Assembly: GCF_900258035.1 (NCBI RefSeq)
Contig: NZ_OGTP01000012.1
Span: forward strand, 62,001-126,000
Reading direction: 5' to 3'
Length of the DNA: 64,000 nucleotides
Source: Caballeronia novacaledonica
Lineage (GTDB): Bacteria; Pseudomonadota; Gammaproteobacteria; Burkholderiales; Burkholderiaceae
Part shown: in pieces, positions 16,802-24,889 of the stretch
How positions within the stretch are numbered: the first letter of the stretch is position 1
How the letters are laid out: each line of letters starts with the position of its first letter
Notes under the pieces: model-generated
What the model was told of the DNA's origin: nothing
Databases searched by the model: none
The model's input: the letters and a program-made list of their open reading frames with translations, nothing else
Position numbers and translations under genes: made by a program

Positions 16802-17800
16802 ATGAATTCCCAGACCATCGCCCTCGCCGCCTCAGACTTCGACGCCGTCAAGACCGCTGGCGCGTACATGCCGCTGACCCAGTTCGGCGTGATCGACGTC
16901 AAGGGCGAGGACGCCGCCTCGTTCCTGCACAACCAGGTCACGAACGACGTCCAGCATCTCGATGCATCGACCGCGCGGCTCGCGGGCTACTGCTCGCCGA
17001 AAGGCCGCCTGCTCGGCTCGTTTCTGATGTGGCGCACGGCCGACGCAGTGCGCCTGCTGATCGCGCACGACGTCCAGGCCGCCGTGCAGAAACGCCTGTC
17101 GATGTTCGTGCTGCGCTCGAAGGCGAAGCTCACCGACGCGACCTCCGAAGTGGCGGCCGTCGGCTTCGCGGGCGACGTGCGCGCGGCGCTCTCCGGCATT
17201 TTCGATGCGCTGCCCGACGGCGTGCACGTGAAGGTCGAAGGCCCGCACGGCGCGCTGATCCGCGTGCCGGATGCGGCGCATCGGCCGCGTTTTCTATGGG
17301 TCGGACCGAAAGCCGATGTCGAGGCGCAACTCGCGAAGCTCGCCGAAAAACTGACGCGCGTGCCAGAGCAGATGTGGGACTGGCTCGACATCCACGCGGG
17401 CGAGCCGCGCATCACGCACGCGACGGTCGAGCAGTTCGTCCCGCAAATGGTGAACTTCGACGTGCTCGGCGCGGTGAACTTCAAGAAAGGCTGCTATCCG
17501 GGACAGGAGATCGTCGCGCGCAGCCAGTATCGCGGCACGATCAAGCGGCGCACCGCGCTCGCGCATGTCGATACGCACACGGATATCGTTTCGCCCGGCG
17601 CCGAGCTCTTTCATTCCGACGATCCCGGTCAGCCGTGCGGGCTCGTCGTCAACGTGGCGCCTGGCGAGCACGGCGGCGCGGATTGTCTCGTCGAGATCAA
17701 GCTCGCCGCGCTCAACGACGGCTCGGTGCACGTCGGCGCGGCCGATGGCCCCACGCTCGGCTTCGTGCCGCTGCCCTACGCTTTTCCCGCCGACGCCTGA
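16802..17800 (+). CDS. ygfZ: folate-binding protein YgfZ (iron-sulfur cluster maintenance)
   Basis: A 332-residue tetrahydrofolate-binding protein of the GcvT-like YgfZ family that supports assembly or repair of certain iron-sulfur enzymes. The family signature KGCYPGQEIVARSQYRG is present near residue 230, and the N-terminal HNQVTNDVQHL region matches the folate fold. ATG 16802 (MNSQTIALAAS) is chosen because homology starts there. It is followed after 13 bases by the NRDE gene in the same direction. Confidence 0.9.
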   Translation: MNSQTIALAASDFDAVKTAGAYMPLTQFGVIDVKGEDAASFLHNQVTNDVQHLDASTARLAGYCSPKGRLLGSFLMWRTADAVRLLIAHDVQAAVQKRLSMFVLRSKAKLTDATSEVAAVGFAGDVRAALSGIFDALPDGVHVKVEGPHGALIRVPDAAHRPRFLWVGPKADVEAQLAKLAEKLTRVPEQMWDWLDIHAGEPRITHATVEQFVPQMVNFDVLGAVNFKKGCYPGQEIVARSQYRGTIKRRTALAHVDTHTDIVSPGAELFHSDDPGQPCGLVVNVAPGEHGGADCLVEIKLAALNDGSVHVGAADGPTLGFVPLPYAFPADA

Positions 17801-17813
17801 TGAGGTCGCGCGC

Positions 17814-18632
17814 ATGTGCCTGATCGTCTTCGACTGGCAGCCCGGTGCTTCGCACGACAACGGCCGCGCATTGCTGACGCTCTCGGCCAATCGCGACGAA
17901 TTCCTGCGCCGCGACGCCGAACCGATGCACTGGTGGACCGACGCGCCCGGCGTCCTCGCGGGCCGCGACCTGACGGGCGGCGGGACGTGGCTCGGCGTTT
18001 CGCGCGATGGCCGTTTCGCGGCGCTGACGAACTATCGCGCGCCAGGCGACGTGAAGCCGGACGCGCCGACGCGCGGCGCGCTCGTGAGCGCGTTTCTCGC
18101 CGGCGAACGCGAGGCGCCGCTCGACTATTTGCGGCGTGTGGCGCGGGAAGGTCATCGATATAACGGCTTCAACCTGCTGTGCGCGGACTTCACGCGACGC
18201 GAACTCGGCTGGTACGGCAATCGCGCCGATGCGCCGCCCGCGTTGCTCGATAGCGGCGTGCACGGCTTGTCCAACAGTCTCCTGAACACGCCCTGGCCGA
18301 AGCTCGTCGCGCAACGCGAGGCGCTGTGCGATCTGATTCACGCCGATGAACGCCCGTCGCTCGACGTGCTCATCGACACGTTGCGCGACCCGCGTATCGC
18401 GAACGACGAGCATCTGCCCTCGACGGGCATTTCGATCGAGCGGGAGCGCGTGCTGTCGGCGGCGTTCATCGAAACGCCGGATTACGCGACGCGCAGCACG
18501 ACGGCGTTGCGCGTGAATGTGTCGGCGCGAGGGTTATCGCTGGAAATCAAGGAACGCAGCGACGACGACGGTTCGCATCGGATCGTGCGGCCGGGGGCTT
18601 TTGAGCGGGCGTTCAGCTTCGAGGTGAAATGA
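17814..18632 (+). CDS. NRDE (TANGO2-like) family protein
   Basis: A 272-residue protein of the NRDE/TANGO2 family. It begins MCLIVFDW, leaving a cysteine at position 2 that resembles an N-terminal nucleophile, and contains the name-giving motif LSANRDEFLRR and GGGTWLGVSRDGRFAALTNYR. Eukaryotic TANGO2 is linked to lipid or haem handling; the bacterial role is unknown. GAGG stands eight bases before the ATG, 13 bases after ygfZ, so the pair is probably one transcript. Confidence 0.87.
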   Translation: MCLIVFDWQPGASHDNGRALLTLSANRDEFLRRDAEPMHWWTDAPGVLAGRDLTGGGTWLGVSRDGRFAALTNYRAPGDVKPDAPTRGALVSAFLAGEREAPLDYLRRVAREGHRYNGFNLLCADFTRRELGWYGNRADAPPALLDSGVHGLSNSLLNTPWPKLVAQREALCDLIHADERPSLDVLIDTLRDPRIANDEHLPSTGISIERERVLSAAFIETPDYATRSTTALRVNVSARGLSLEIKERSDDDGSHRIVRPGAFERAFSFEVK

Positions 18633-18870
18633 CGCGAGATGGCTCGGCTAGGTCATGAGCGAGCAATACGGCGGCGGTCGTTATTTGAAAAACGGTTTAA
18701 TAATTAATAAAACGCACTGGCTTCGATTCCAGCATTTGGCATTAAACGAACAACGAGAAAGCCGTTTTTCACGTAAAACTCAGATCTCGGCTCGTCTTTC
18801 ATTATTTTCTGTTTATTCGACGCGTGTCGCGATTTGCCGGTCGCGTCCGCCACCTGCGGGCGCAAACTAA
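18633..18870. other. AT-rich intergenic DNA with a 10-base inverted repeat
   Basis: Composition is visibly more AT-rich than the flanking genes. Ten-base arms TGAAAAACGG (18686-18695) and CCGTTTTTCA (18762-18771) face each other across 66 bases. Open frames here (for example plus 18655-18870) lack a ribosome binding site and family features, so I call no gene. Confidence 0.5.
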
Positions 18871-18872
18871 CC

Positions 18873-18927
18873 ACTTCCAAGAAAATCACAACGCCTTCTC
18901 ATGCGTTCGAAACGAATAAGAAGGCGT
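18873..18927 (-). terminator. terminator-like hairpin after the 52-aa cysteine peptide gene
   Basis: On the minus strand, nine-base arms ACGCCTTCT and AGAAGGCGT (18891-18899 and 18919-18927) enclose a 19-base loop and are followed by TGTGATTTTCTT. It lies ten bases after the small gene's stop codon. Confidence 0.5.
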
Positions 18928-18936
18928 GGCGTTCAG

Positions 18937-19095
18937 TTACTGAGCCAAGCTATCGCAGAGTTGGATGGGCACGCCCGGCCCGCATGTGCACAGGTCCGCC
19001 GGCGTACCCGGTTCGCACGCCATGGCGAAAGTCGGAGCCGAATAAACGGCAAAAGCAAGACCGATTGCAGCGATGGCAGCCAGAGTTTTTTTCAT
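18937..19095 (-). CDS. small secreted cysteine-containing peptide (52 aa), uncharacterised
   Basis: A short frame not obvious by length: it starts MKKTLAAIAAIGLAFAVYS, a textbook signal peptide, with cleavage likely after PTFA or after PTFAMA (residues 24-26). The mature peptide of about 26-28 residues has four cysteines at 27, 36, 38 and 47, plus several prolines and glycines, so two disulfides are possible. The codons run open to a TAA, a hairpin with T-rich tail follows, and an extended -10 promoter lies upstream. The purine-rich AAAAGAA before the ATG is a weak ribosome binding site. I recognise no family; it could be a secreted signal, inhibitor or metal-binding peptide. Confidence 0.6.
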   Translation of the reverse strand: MKKTLAAIAAIGLAFAVYSAPTFAMACEPGTPADLCTCGPGVPIQLCDSLAQ

Positions 19096-19124
19096 TTCTT
19101 TTATCTATGAGTGGTTTAAAAATA

Positions 19125-19161
19125 GCATGCGCAGTTAAGATGATCTAATAACTTCGCATGC
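19125..19161 (-). promoter_or_regulatory. inverted repeat in the leader of the 52-aa peptide gene
   Basis: Seven-base perfect arms GCATGCG and CGCATGC (19125-19131, 19155-19161) enclose 23 bases, ending 30 bases before the ATG. It could be an RNA stem in the leader or a protein-binding site. Confidence 0.35.
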
Positions 19162-19217
19162 ATTGATTGACTGGCGTCATGAATTAATGACTCAATGACG
19201 TGTTCAATCTGTTTCCA

Positions 19218-19226
19218 ATCATAGCA
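19218..19226 (-). promoter_or_regulatory. putative extended -10 promoter of the 52-aa peptide gene
   Basis: Minus-strand TGCTATGAT is an extended -10 (TGn plus TATGAT, five of six bases). It would start RNA near 19211, giving a leader of about 115 bases. Confidence 0.35.
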
Positions 19227-19304
19227 TCAGCAATTACGAATTGATTACGTCAACATTTACTTTCGGATAATACTCAACTCTACGAAAGATTCTTTTCAAT
19301 CCCG

Positions 19305-20261
19305 CTATTTATTCAACGCTTCTCGCAATGCATCGACCGCATTCGCATGCGCCTGCGTCACTTCCGGCACGAAGCCGCCCATTTTGAAGAACTCGTGAAT
19401 CATGCCTTCGTAGCGCATGAGCGTGACCGGCACGCCTGCGTTTTCGAGCGCGGCGGCAAAAGCAACGTCCTCGTCGTAAAGCGGATCATGATCTGCCGCC
19501 GCGATCCACGCCGGTGCGACGCCCTTGAAGTCCGGCACGCCGCCGGCGGCGTCGAGCGGTGCGAAGCGCCAGTCGTCGCGGTCGCGGTCTTCGCGCAAAT
19601 ATTGCGCGAAGAACCACTGGATCGTCTCGCCGGAAAGCAGATAGCCGTCGGCGAGCCGCGCGTGCGACGCGCTCTTCTGCCACGCGCTCGTGCCTGGATA
19701 AATCAGCAATTGCAACCGAAGATCGATGCCCGCATCGCGCGCGAGTACCGCGCAGACGATCGCGAGCGTGCCGCCCGCACTATCGCCGCCGATGGCGAGC
19801 CGAGCCGGATCGATGCCGAGCGTCGGCGCTTCGCGCGCGAGCCATTGCAGCGCGTCGAAGGCATCGTTCGCCGCGACCGGAAACTTGTGCTCGGGCGCGA
19901 GCCGGTAATCGACCGATACGACCGCGCACCCCGCGTCGTGCGCGAACTTGCGGCACAGCGCGTCATGCGTCGACACGCTGCCGACGGTGAAGCCGCCGCC
20001 ATGCAGATACATGAGCGCCGCCGACGGCTGCGCCCAGCCCGGCTCGACCGGATGGTAGATCCGCACGCCGATCGTTTCGCCGTCGCGCACGGGAATGCGC
20101 AGGTCTTCGACGCTGAACATCGGCAGCGGCGCGATGTCGAGAATCGGCGCGCTCATCGCGTAGGCGGCGCGCGCCTGTTGCGGCGTGAGCGTGTGATACG
20201 GCGGTCGATTCGCGCGCGCGACCATCTCCAGGATTTGCGCGATCTTCGGATTGAGCGGCAT
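19305..20261 (-). CDS. alpha/beta hydrolase, hormone-sensitive-lipase-type esterase
   Basis: A 318-residue carboxylesterase of the HSL family (Abhydrolase_3). The oxyanion-hole motif YLHGGGFTVGS and nucleophile motif GGDSAGGTLA are clear, with an acidic DHDPLYDED region and a C-terminal histidine in EGMIHEF completing the triad. The ATG at 20261 is preferred; the frame can also start at a TTG at 20279. Substrate is unknown, probably short-chain acyl esters. It is the last gene of the acyl-CoA operon that begins at fadB, 49 bases after the SDR gene. Confidence 0.87.
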   Translation of the reverse strand: MPLNPKIAQILEMVARANRPPYHTLTPQQARAAYAMSAPILDIAPLPMFSVEDLRIPVRDGETIGVRIYHPVEPGWAQPSAALMYLHGGGFTVGSVSTHDALCRKFAHDAGCAVVSVDYRLAPEHKFPVAANDAFDALQWLAREAPTLGIDPARLAIGGDSAGGTLAIVCAVLARDAGIDLRLQLLIYPGTSAWQKSASHARLADGYLLSGETIQWFFAQYLREDRDRDDWRFAPLDAAGGVPDFKGVAPAWIAAADHDPLYDEDVAFAAALENAGVPVTLMRYEGMIHEFFKMGGFVPEVTQAHANAVDALREALNK

Positions 20262-20310
20262 CGGCGAAATGGATTTCAAAGGGCCCCGATGATGCCATGA
20301 CCACGCGCCG

Positions 20311-21171
20311 TCAGCACGGCCGTTTCAGCGACATCGGATCGGTCGGATTGCGCAATTGCGCGATGTCGTCGAGCCGCAGTTGCACCGACGGCATGATGTT
20401 CGGATGCGTGATGACATAGAAGCGGCCTTCGCGCACCGCATCGAACGTCAACTCGGCGACCTCGCGCGCGGACAGCTTGCCGCCTTCCACCGCTCTCGCG
20501 AGTTGCCGCGCCGCGAGCTTTTGCGATGCGGTGAGCGGCGCGTCGTTGGCGAGCGTCTCGGGCCGCGCGCGTTCGGCCTGGGCGATGCCGGTCGGCACGA
20601 ACGCGGGGCACAACAGCGACACGCCGACGAGCGACGCACCCGCGAGCCGCAAGTCGTGATGAAGCGTCTCGGTCAGCGCGACGACCGCATGTTTCGATGC
20701 GTTGTAGACGCCCATCGCGGGCGCGGCGAGCAGGCCCGCCACCGACGCCGTGTTGACGATATGCGCCGGCTCGTTCTGTTCGAGCATGATCGGCACGAAG
20801 GCGCGCAGCCCGTTCGCGACGCCCATCACGTTCACGCCGAAGACCCACTGCCAGTCGTTCGCGCTGTTCTCCCACACGAAGCCGCCCGCGCCGACACCCG
20901 CGTTGTTGAAGAGCAGATGCACGCCGCCGTATTCGTCGAGCGACGCGCGCGCGAGCGCATCGACCTGAGCGGCGTCCGACACGTCCGTCGTGACGCCGAT
21001 CGCGTCGCCGCCCGCCTCGCCCACCGCTTCGACGGTCGCGGCGAGCGCGGCGGTGTCGCGATCGGCGAGCACGAGCTTCATGCCGAGCGCCGCGCCCAGC
21101 TTCGCGAACTCGCGCCCGAATCCGCTGCCCGCGCCGGTGATGACGGCGACCTTGCCTTCGAAGCGATCCAC
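20311..21171 (-). CDS. short-chain dehydrogenase/reductase
   Basis: A 286-residue NAD(P)-dependent oxidoreductase of the classical SDR family. Features are the cofactor motif TGAGSGFG at residues 12-19, NNAGVG near residue 90, the serine in NTASVAG and the catalytic YNASK. Substrate is not evident; a hydroxyacyl or alcohol substrate fits its place in a fatty-acid operon. It lies 16 bases after the MDR reductase gene. Confidence 0.88.
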   Translation of the reverse strand: MDRFEGKVAVITGAGSGFGREFAKLGAALGMKLVLADRDTAALAATVEAVGEAGGDAIGVTTDVSDAAQVDALARASLDEYGGVHLLFNNAGVGAGGFVWENSANDWQWVFGVNVMGVANGLRAFVPIMLEQNEPAHIVNTASVAGLLAAPAMGVYNASKHAVVALTETLHHDLRLAGASLVGVSLLCPAFVPTGIAQAERARPETLANDAPLTASQKLAARQLARAVEGGKLSAREVAELTFDAVREGRFYVITHPNIMPSVQLRLDDIAQLRNPTDPMSLKRPC

Positions 21172-21187
21172 GTGCGTGCCCTCGCCG

Positions 21188-22192
21188 CTAAACGAGCTTC
21201 ACGAGCTGCTTGCCGAAGTTCTTCCCGCGCAACAGGCCGAGGAACGCTTCGGGCGCATTGTCGAGGCCCTCGGCGATGCTTTCGCGAAAATGCAGCTTCT
21301 TCGACGCGACGCGCTCGCCGAGTTCCTTCAGCGCCTGCGGCCAGACCTCCGGATGCTCGCTGACGATGAAGCCCTGCAGCTTGAGCCGTTGCGTCAGGAT
21401 GAGCCGGGGCGCGTTCAACGGCGAAGGCTTGCCGTCGTAACCTGAGATCATGCCGCACACCGCGACGCGCCCGAACGCGTTCATGCGCGCGAGCACGACG
21501 TTGAGCGTTTCGCCGCCGACGTTCTCGAAGTAGCCATCGACGCCATCGGGTGTCGCGGCCTTCAGATCTTCATAGAGCTTGCCCGCCTTGTAATCGACGC
21601 AAGCATCGAAACCGAGCGTTTCGACGACATGGCGGCACTTGTCCGCGCCGCCCGCGATGCCCACCACGCGGCATCCGGCCGCTTTCGCCAGTTGCCCGAC
21701 GACGCTGCCCACCGCGCCGCTCGCCGCCGACACGACGATCGTCTCGCCGGCCTTCGGCTCGATGATGCGATTGAGCCCGTACCACCCGGTGACGCCCGGC
21801 ATGCCGACCGCGCCGAGATACGCGGACAGCGGCACGCGCGACGTATCGACCTTGTTCAGTCCGCGGCCGTCGGACGTGCCGTATTCCTGCCAGCCGAACA
21901 TGCCGACGACGCTATCGCCCACCGCGAACGCCGGATTGCGCGATTCGCTCACGACGCCCACCGTGCCGCCGATCATCACTTCGTCGAGCGGCTGCGGCGC
22001 GGCGTAGGATTTCGCGTCGTCCATGCGGCCGCGCATGTACGGATCGAGCGACAAATAGTGATTGCGCACGCGCACTTCGCCGTCACGCAGCGGCGCGAGC
22101 GGCGTCTCGACGAGCTTGAAGTTCGACAGCGACGCCTCGCCTTGCGGGCGCGACACGAGCAAAATCTGGCGGTTGATCGGTGTCTCGGCCAT
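21188..22192 (-). CDS. NADP-dependent medium-chain oxidoreductase (CurA / leukotriene-B4 dehydrogenase type)
   Basis: A 334-residue zinc-free MDR enzyme resembling double-bond reductases such as CurA. Evidence: the N-terminal RPQGEASLSNFKLVETPLAP lead-in, the LSLDPYMRGRM motif, VSAASGAVGSVVGQLAK cofactor loop (AASGAVG) and GYFENVGGE. No structural-zinc cysteines are seen. It would reduce alpha,beta-unsaturated ketones or acyl compounds with NADPH. It is 25 bases after the thioesterase gene in the operon. Confidence 0.87.
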   Translation of the reverse strand: MAETPINRQILLVSRPQGEASLSNFKLVETPLAPLRDGEVRVRNHYLSLDPYMRGRMDDAKSYAAPQPLDEVMIGGTVGVVSESRNPAFAVGDSVVGMFGWQEYGTSDGRGLNKVDTSRVPLSAYLGAVGMPGVTGWYGLNRIIEPKAGETIVVSAASGAVGSVVGQLAKAAGCRVVGIAGGADKCRHVVETLGFDACVDYKAGKLYEDLKAATPDGVDGYFENVGGETLNVVLARMNAFGRVAVCGMISGYDGKPSPLNAPRLILTQRLKLQGFIVSEHPEVWPQALKELGERVASKKLHFRESIAEGLDNAPEAFLGLLRGKNFGKQLVKLV

Positions 22193-22217
22193 GCGGATTC
22201 TCCTTCGAATTGGGTAT

Positions 22218-22700
22218 TCAGGCGTCGCTCGGACCGGGCGTCGCCTTCGGATCGGATCGCATTTTCTGCCTGACGATGTCGCGCCCGACCGCGAGCCGCT
22301 TCATGTACTTGAACGTGCCGAGCGCCTTCGCGACGAAGTGGCCTTCGCTGTCGCGGATCTCGCCTTCGCAATAGGCCATCGTCGTCGAGCGATGCAGCAC
22401 GCGGCCATAGCCGCGCAGCTCGCCACGGCCCGGCTGCATGAAGTTGACTTTCATCTCGACAGTGACGACGCCGATGCCGTCGCCCGCGACGCTGCGCGCG
22501 GCGAGCGCGAGCGCCGCGTCGAGCAGGGTCATCGTCACGCCGCCGTGCGCGATGCCCCATGTGTTCAAATGCGCTTGCTCGAGCGGCATGCGCACTTCGC
22601 TCTCGCCGTCGGCGGCCTTGACGAGCTGCACGCCGAGCGCGTCGATGAACGGGCTTTCGATCGAGACGTTGCCCGCTGATGATGAATCGGAAGAGGACAT
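22218..22700 (-). CDS. PaaI-family acyl-CoA thioesterase
   Basis: A 160-residue hotdog-fold thioesterase. The family signature HLNTWGIAHGGVTMTLLDAALALAA region (shown in part) and the RSTTMAYCEGEIRDSEG strand are visible. Start at 22700 (MSSSDSSS) gives a five-base gap after the Dabb gene; an alternative start at 22727 would overlap it. It should hydrolyse aromatic or aliphatic acyl-CoA, probably to rescue CoA. Confidence 0.85.
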   Translation of the reverse strand: MSSSDSSSAGNVSIESPFIDALGVQLVKAADGESEVRMPLEQAHLNTWGIAHGGVTMTLLDAALALAARSVAGDGIGVVTVEMKVNFMQPGRGELRGYGRVLHRSTTMAYCEGEIRDSEGHFVAKALGTFKYMKRLAVGRDIVRQKMRSDPKATPGPSDA

Positions 22701-22705
22701 CGCGC

Positions 22706-23008
22706 TCACACTTCGTAATCGACGCATTGCCGGTCTTCGCGGATCGCCGCGACGAAGTCCTTCAGCGCCTGATGCTTCGGATGAACCTGATACGCTTCGA
22801 GCGCGGCTTTGTCGTCGAAATCGGAGACGAGCACGACGTCATACGTGCAGTCGAAACCCGGCTGCGCGGTGCCCACTTCGAAATGTCCCTGCCCCTTGAC
22901 GATGTTGCGGCAAGTTTCGAGCTTCGCCTTCAGCTTTTCGGCGTTCTCGGCGCGGCTCGCGCCCTCGGCGTTGTCCTTCAGCTTCCACATGACGATGTGA
23001 CGTAGCAC
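22706..23008 (-). CDS. Dabb-domain (stress-responsive A/B barrel) protein
   Basis: A 100-residue dimeric alpha/beta barrel protein of the Dabb family. The start is a GTG at 23008 with AAGGAG six bases before it, giving LRHIVMWKLKD at the N-terminus, and the family motif YDVVLVSDFDDKAALEAYQ appears near residue 60. Dabb proteins act in polyketide, olivetolic-acid or stress contexts; here the function is unknown. It sits between thiolase and thioesterase genes. Confidence 0.85.
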   Translation of the reverse strand: MLRHIVMWKLKDNAEGASRAENAEKLKAKLETCRNIVKGQGHFEVGTAQPGFDCTYDVVLVSDFDDKAALEAYQVHPKHQALKDFVAAIREDRQCVDYEV

Positions 23009-23068
23009 GGCGGCTCCTTCTTGGCGATGAATCCCGAAGCGTAGCAAAAATCGTCGGACAGCAAATGC

Positions 23069-24247
23069 TCACACGATTTCGAACAGCCCCGCCGCCCCTT
23101 GCCCGCCGCCGATGCACATCGTGACCACGACGAACTTCGCGCCGCGCCGCTTGCCTTCGATGAGCGCATGGCCCGTCAGCCGCGCGCCCGACACGCCATA
23201 CGGATGCCCGACCGCGATCGCGCCGCCGTTCACGTTCAGGCGCTCGTCGGGAATGCCGAGCGTGTCGCGGCAATAGAGCACCTGCACGGCGAACGCTTCG
23301 TTCAGCTCCCACAGGCCGATATCGCCGACGGACAAGCCCGCGCGCTTCAGCAGCTTCGGCACCGCGAACACCGGACCGATGCCCATCTCGTCGGGCTCGC
23401 AGCCCGCGACCGCGAAGCCGCGAAAGATGCCGAGCGGTTGCAGTCCCTCTTTCTCCGCGAGCGTCGCGTTCATCACGACACACGCCGATGCGCCGTCGGA
23501 AAACTGGCTCGCGTTGCCCGCCGTGACGACGCCGCCGGGCAGCGCGGTCCGGATGTTCGACACGCCTTCGAGCGTCGTGCCGGCGCGGATGCCTTCGTCG
23601 GCGGCGAGCGTCACTTCCTTCGTGAACATGCGCCCGGTCGTCTTGTCGGCGATGCCGGCGAGCACGGTGATCGGCACGATTTCATCGTCGAACTTGCCTG
23701 CCGCCTGCGCCGCCGCCGCGCGCTGCTGCGAACGCACGCCGTATTCGTCCTGCCGCGCCTTCGAAATTTCGTAGCGCTTCGCGACGTTCTCGGCGGTCTG
23801 CAACATCGACCAGTAGATCTCGGGCTTGTGCCGGTTCAGCCAGCCATCGGTGAGCATGTGGCGGTTCATCTCGTTCTGCACGCACGAGATCGATTCGACG
23901 CCGCCCGCGACGTACACATCGCCCTCACCCGCCATCACGCGCTGCGCGGCGAGCGCGATCGTCTGCAAGCCCGACGAGCAGAAACGATTCACCGTCATGC
24001 CCGGCACGGAGACGGGCAAGCCCGCGCGCAACGCGATCTGCCGCGCGATGTTCATGCCCGTCGCGCCTTCGGGATTCGCGCAGCCCATGATGACGTCTTC
24101 TACGCGCGCCGGATCGATGCCCGCGCGTTCGACGGCGGCCTTCGTCACGTGGCCGCCGAGCGTCGCGCCGTGGGTCATGTTGAGCGCGCCGCGCCACGAT
24201 TTGGCGAGCGCGGTGCGCGCCGTCGATACGATGACTGCATCGGTCAT
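23069..24247 (-). CDS. acetyl-CoA C-acyltransferase (thiolase)
   Basis: A 392-residue degradative thiolase that cleaves 3-ketoacyl-CoA. Active-site features are the nucleophile cysteine in [11 protein letters not shown] (about residue 90), the NEAFA motif, the histidine in [11 protein letters not shown] and the second cysteine in CIGGGQGAA near the C-terminus. ATG 24247 has GGGAG six bases upstream and overlaps the stop of the nicotinamidase gene by an ATGA. Length and motifs match FadA-like enzymes; substrate chain length is unknown. Confidence 0.92.
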   Translation of the reverse strand: MTDAVIVSTARTALAKSWRGALNMTHGATLGGHVTKAAVERAGIDPARVEDVIMGCANPEGATGMNIARQIALRAGLPVSVPGMTVNRFCSSGLQTIALAAQRVMAGEGDVYVAGGVESISCVQNEMNRHMLTDGWLNRHKPEIYWSMLQTAENVAKRYEISKARQDEYGVRSQQRAAAAQAAGKFDDEIVPITVLAGIADKTTGRMFTKEVTLAADEGIRAGTTLEGVSNIRTALPGGVVTAGNASQFSDGASACVVMNATLAEKEGLQPLGIFRGFAVAGCEPDEMGIGPVFAVPKLLKRAGLSVGDIGLWELNEAFAVQVLYCRDTLGIPDERLNVNGGAIAVGHPYGVSGARLTGHALIEGKRRGAKFVVVTMCIGGGQGAAGLFEIV

Positions 24248-24888
24248 TTTGTCTCCCTGCCTTGATTGAGTATGTCCGCCGACGTCACACGCCGTACGCC
24301 GGCGTCGCGCATGTTTTGCCACGCGCGCTCGAGCGAGCCGTTCAGATCGATCGCGCGGCACGCGTCTTCGATCACGGTCACCTCGAAGCCCGCCGCGCGC
24401 GCGTCGAGCGCGGACCACGCGACGCAATAGTCGGTCGCGAGTCCCGCGAGCCAGACACGTTTCGCGCCCACATTGCGCAGATAGCCTTCGAGGCCGGTCG
24501 GCGTCACGCGATCCGCTTCGAGAAACGCCGAGTAGCTGTCGACGTGCTCGTGATGTCCCTTGCGAATCACGAGCCGCGCATGCGGCACATGCAGATCGCG
24601 ATGCAGCGCCGCGCCTTCCGTATCCTGCACGCAATGAACCGGCCACAGCACCTGTTCGCCGTACGGCAGCGTCGTCGTCTCGAACGGCTGACGGCCCGCG
24701 TGATTCGCCGCGAACGACACGTGCGAACGCGGATGCCAGTCCTGCGTCAGCACGACGTGCGAGAACGCGCGGGCAATCCGGTTGACGACGGGCACGACTT
24801 CATCGCCGCGCGCGACGGCCAGCGCCCCGCCCGGCATGAAGTCGTACTGCACATCGACGATGACGAATACGTCGTCGACGGGTTTCAT
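24244..24888 (-). CDS. pncA: nicotinamidase
   Basis: A 214-residue cysteine hydrolase deaminating nicotinamide to nicotinate for NAD salvage. Evidence: catalytic aspartate in [11 protein letters not shown], metal/ligand motif [11 protein letters not shown], lysine in [14 protein letters not shown], and the catalytic cysteine in [13 protein letters not shown]. Starts at 24888, 24897 or 24909 are all possible; 24888 gives the usual N-terminus. It sits one to a few bases after fadB and overlaps the thiolase start, so it is translated within the beta-oxidation operon. Confidence 0.88.
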   Translation of the reverse strand: MKPVDDVFVIVDVQYDFMPGGALAVARGDEVVPVVNRIARAFSHVVLTQDWHPRSHVSFAANHAGRQPFETTTLPYGEQVLWPVHCVQDTEGAALHRDLHVPHARLVIRKGHHEHVDSYSAFLEADRVTPTGLEGYLRNVGAKRVWLAGLATDYCVAWSALDARAAGFEVTVIEDACRAIDLNGSLERAWQNMRDAGVRRVTSADILNQGRETK

Positions 24889-24889
24889 C

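Noticed and set aside
18655..18870. 71-codon plus-strand frame in the AT-rich island
   Set aside because: No ribosome binding site, odd composition, and it overlaps the inverted repeat.
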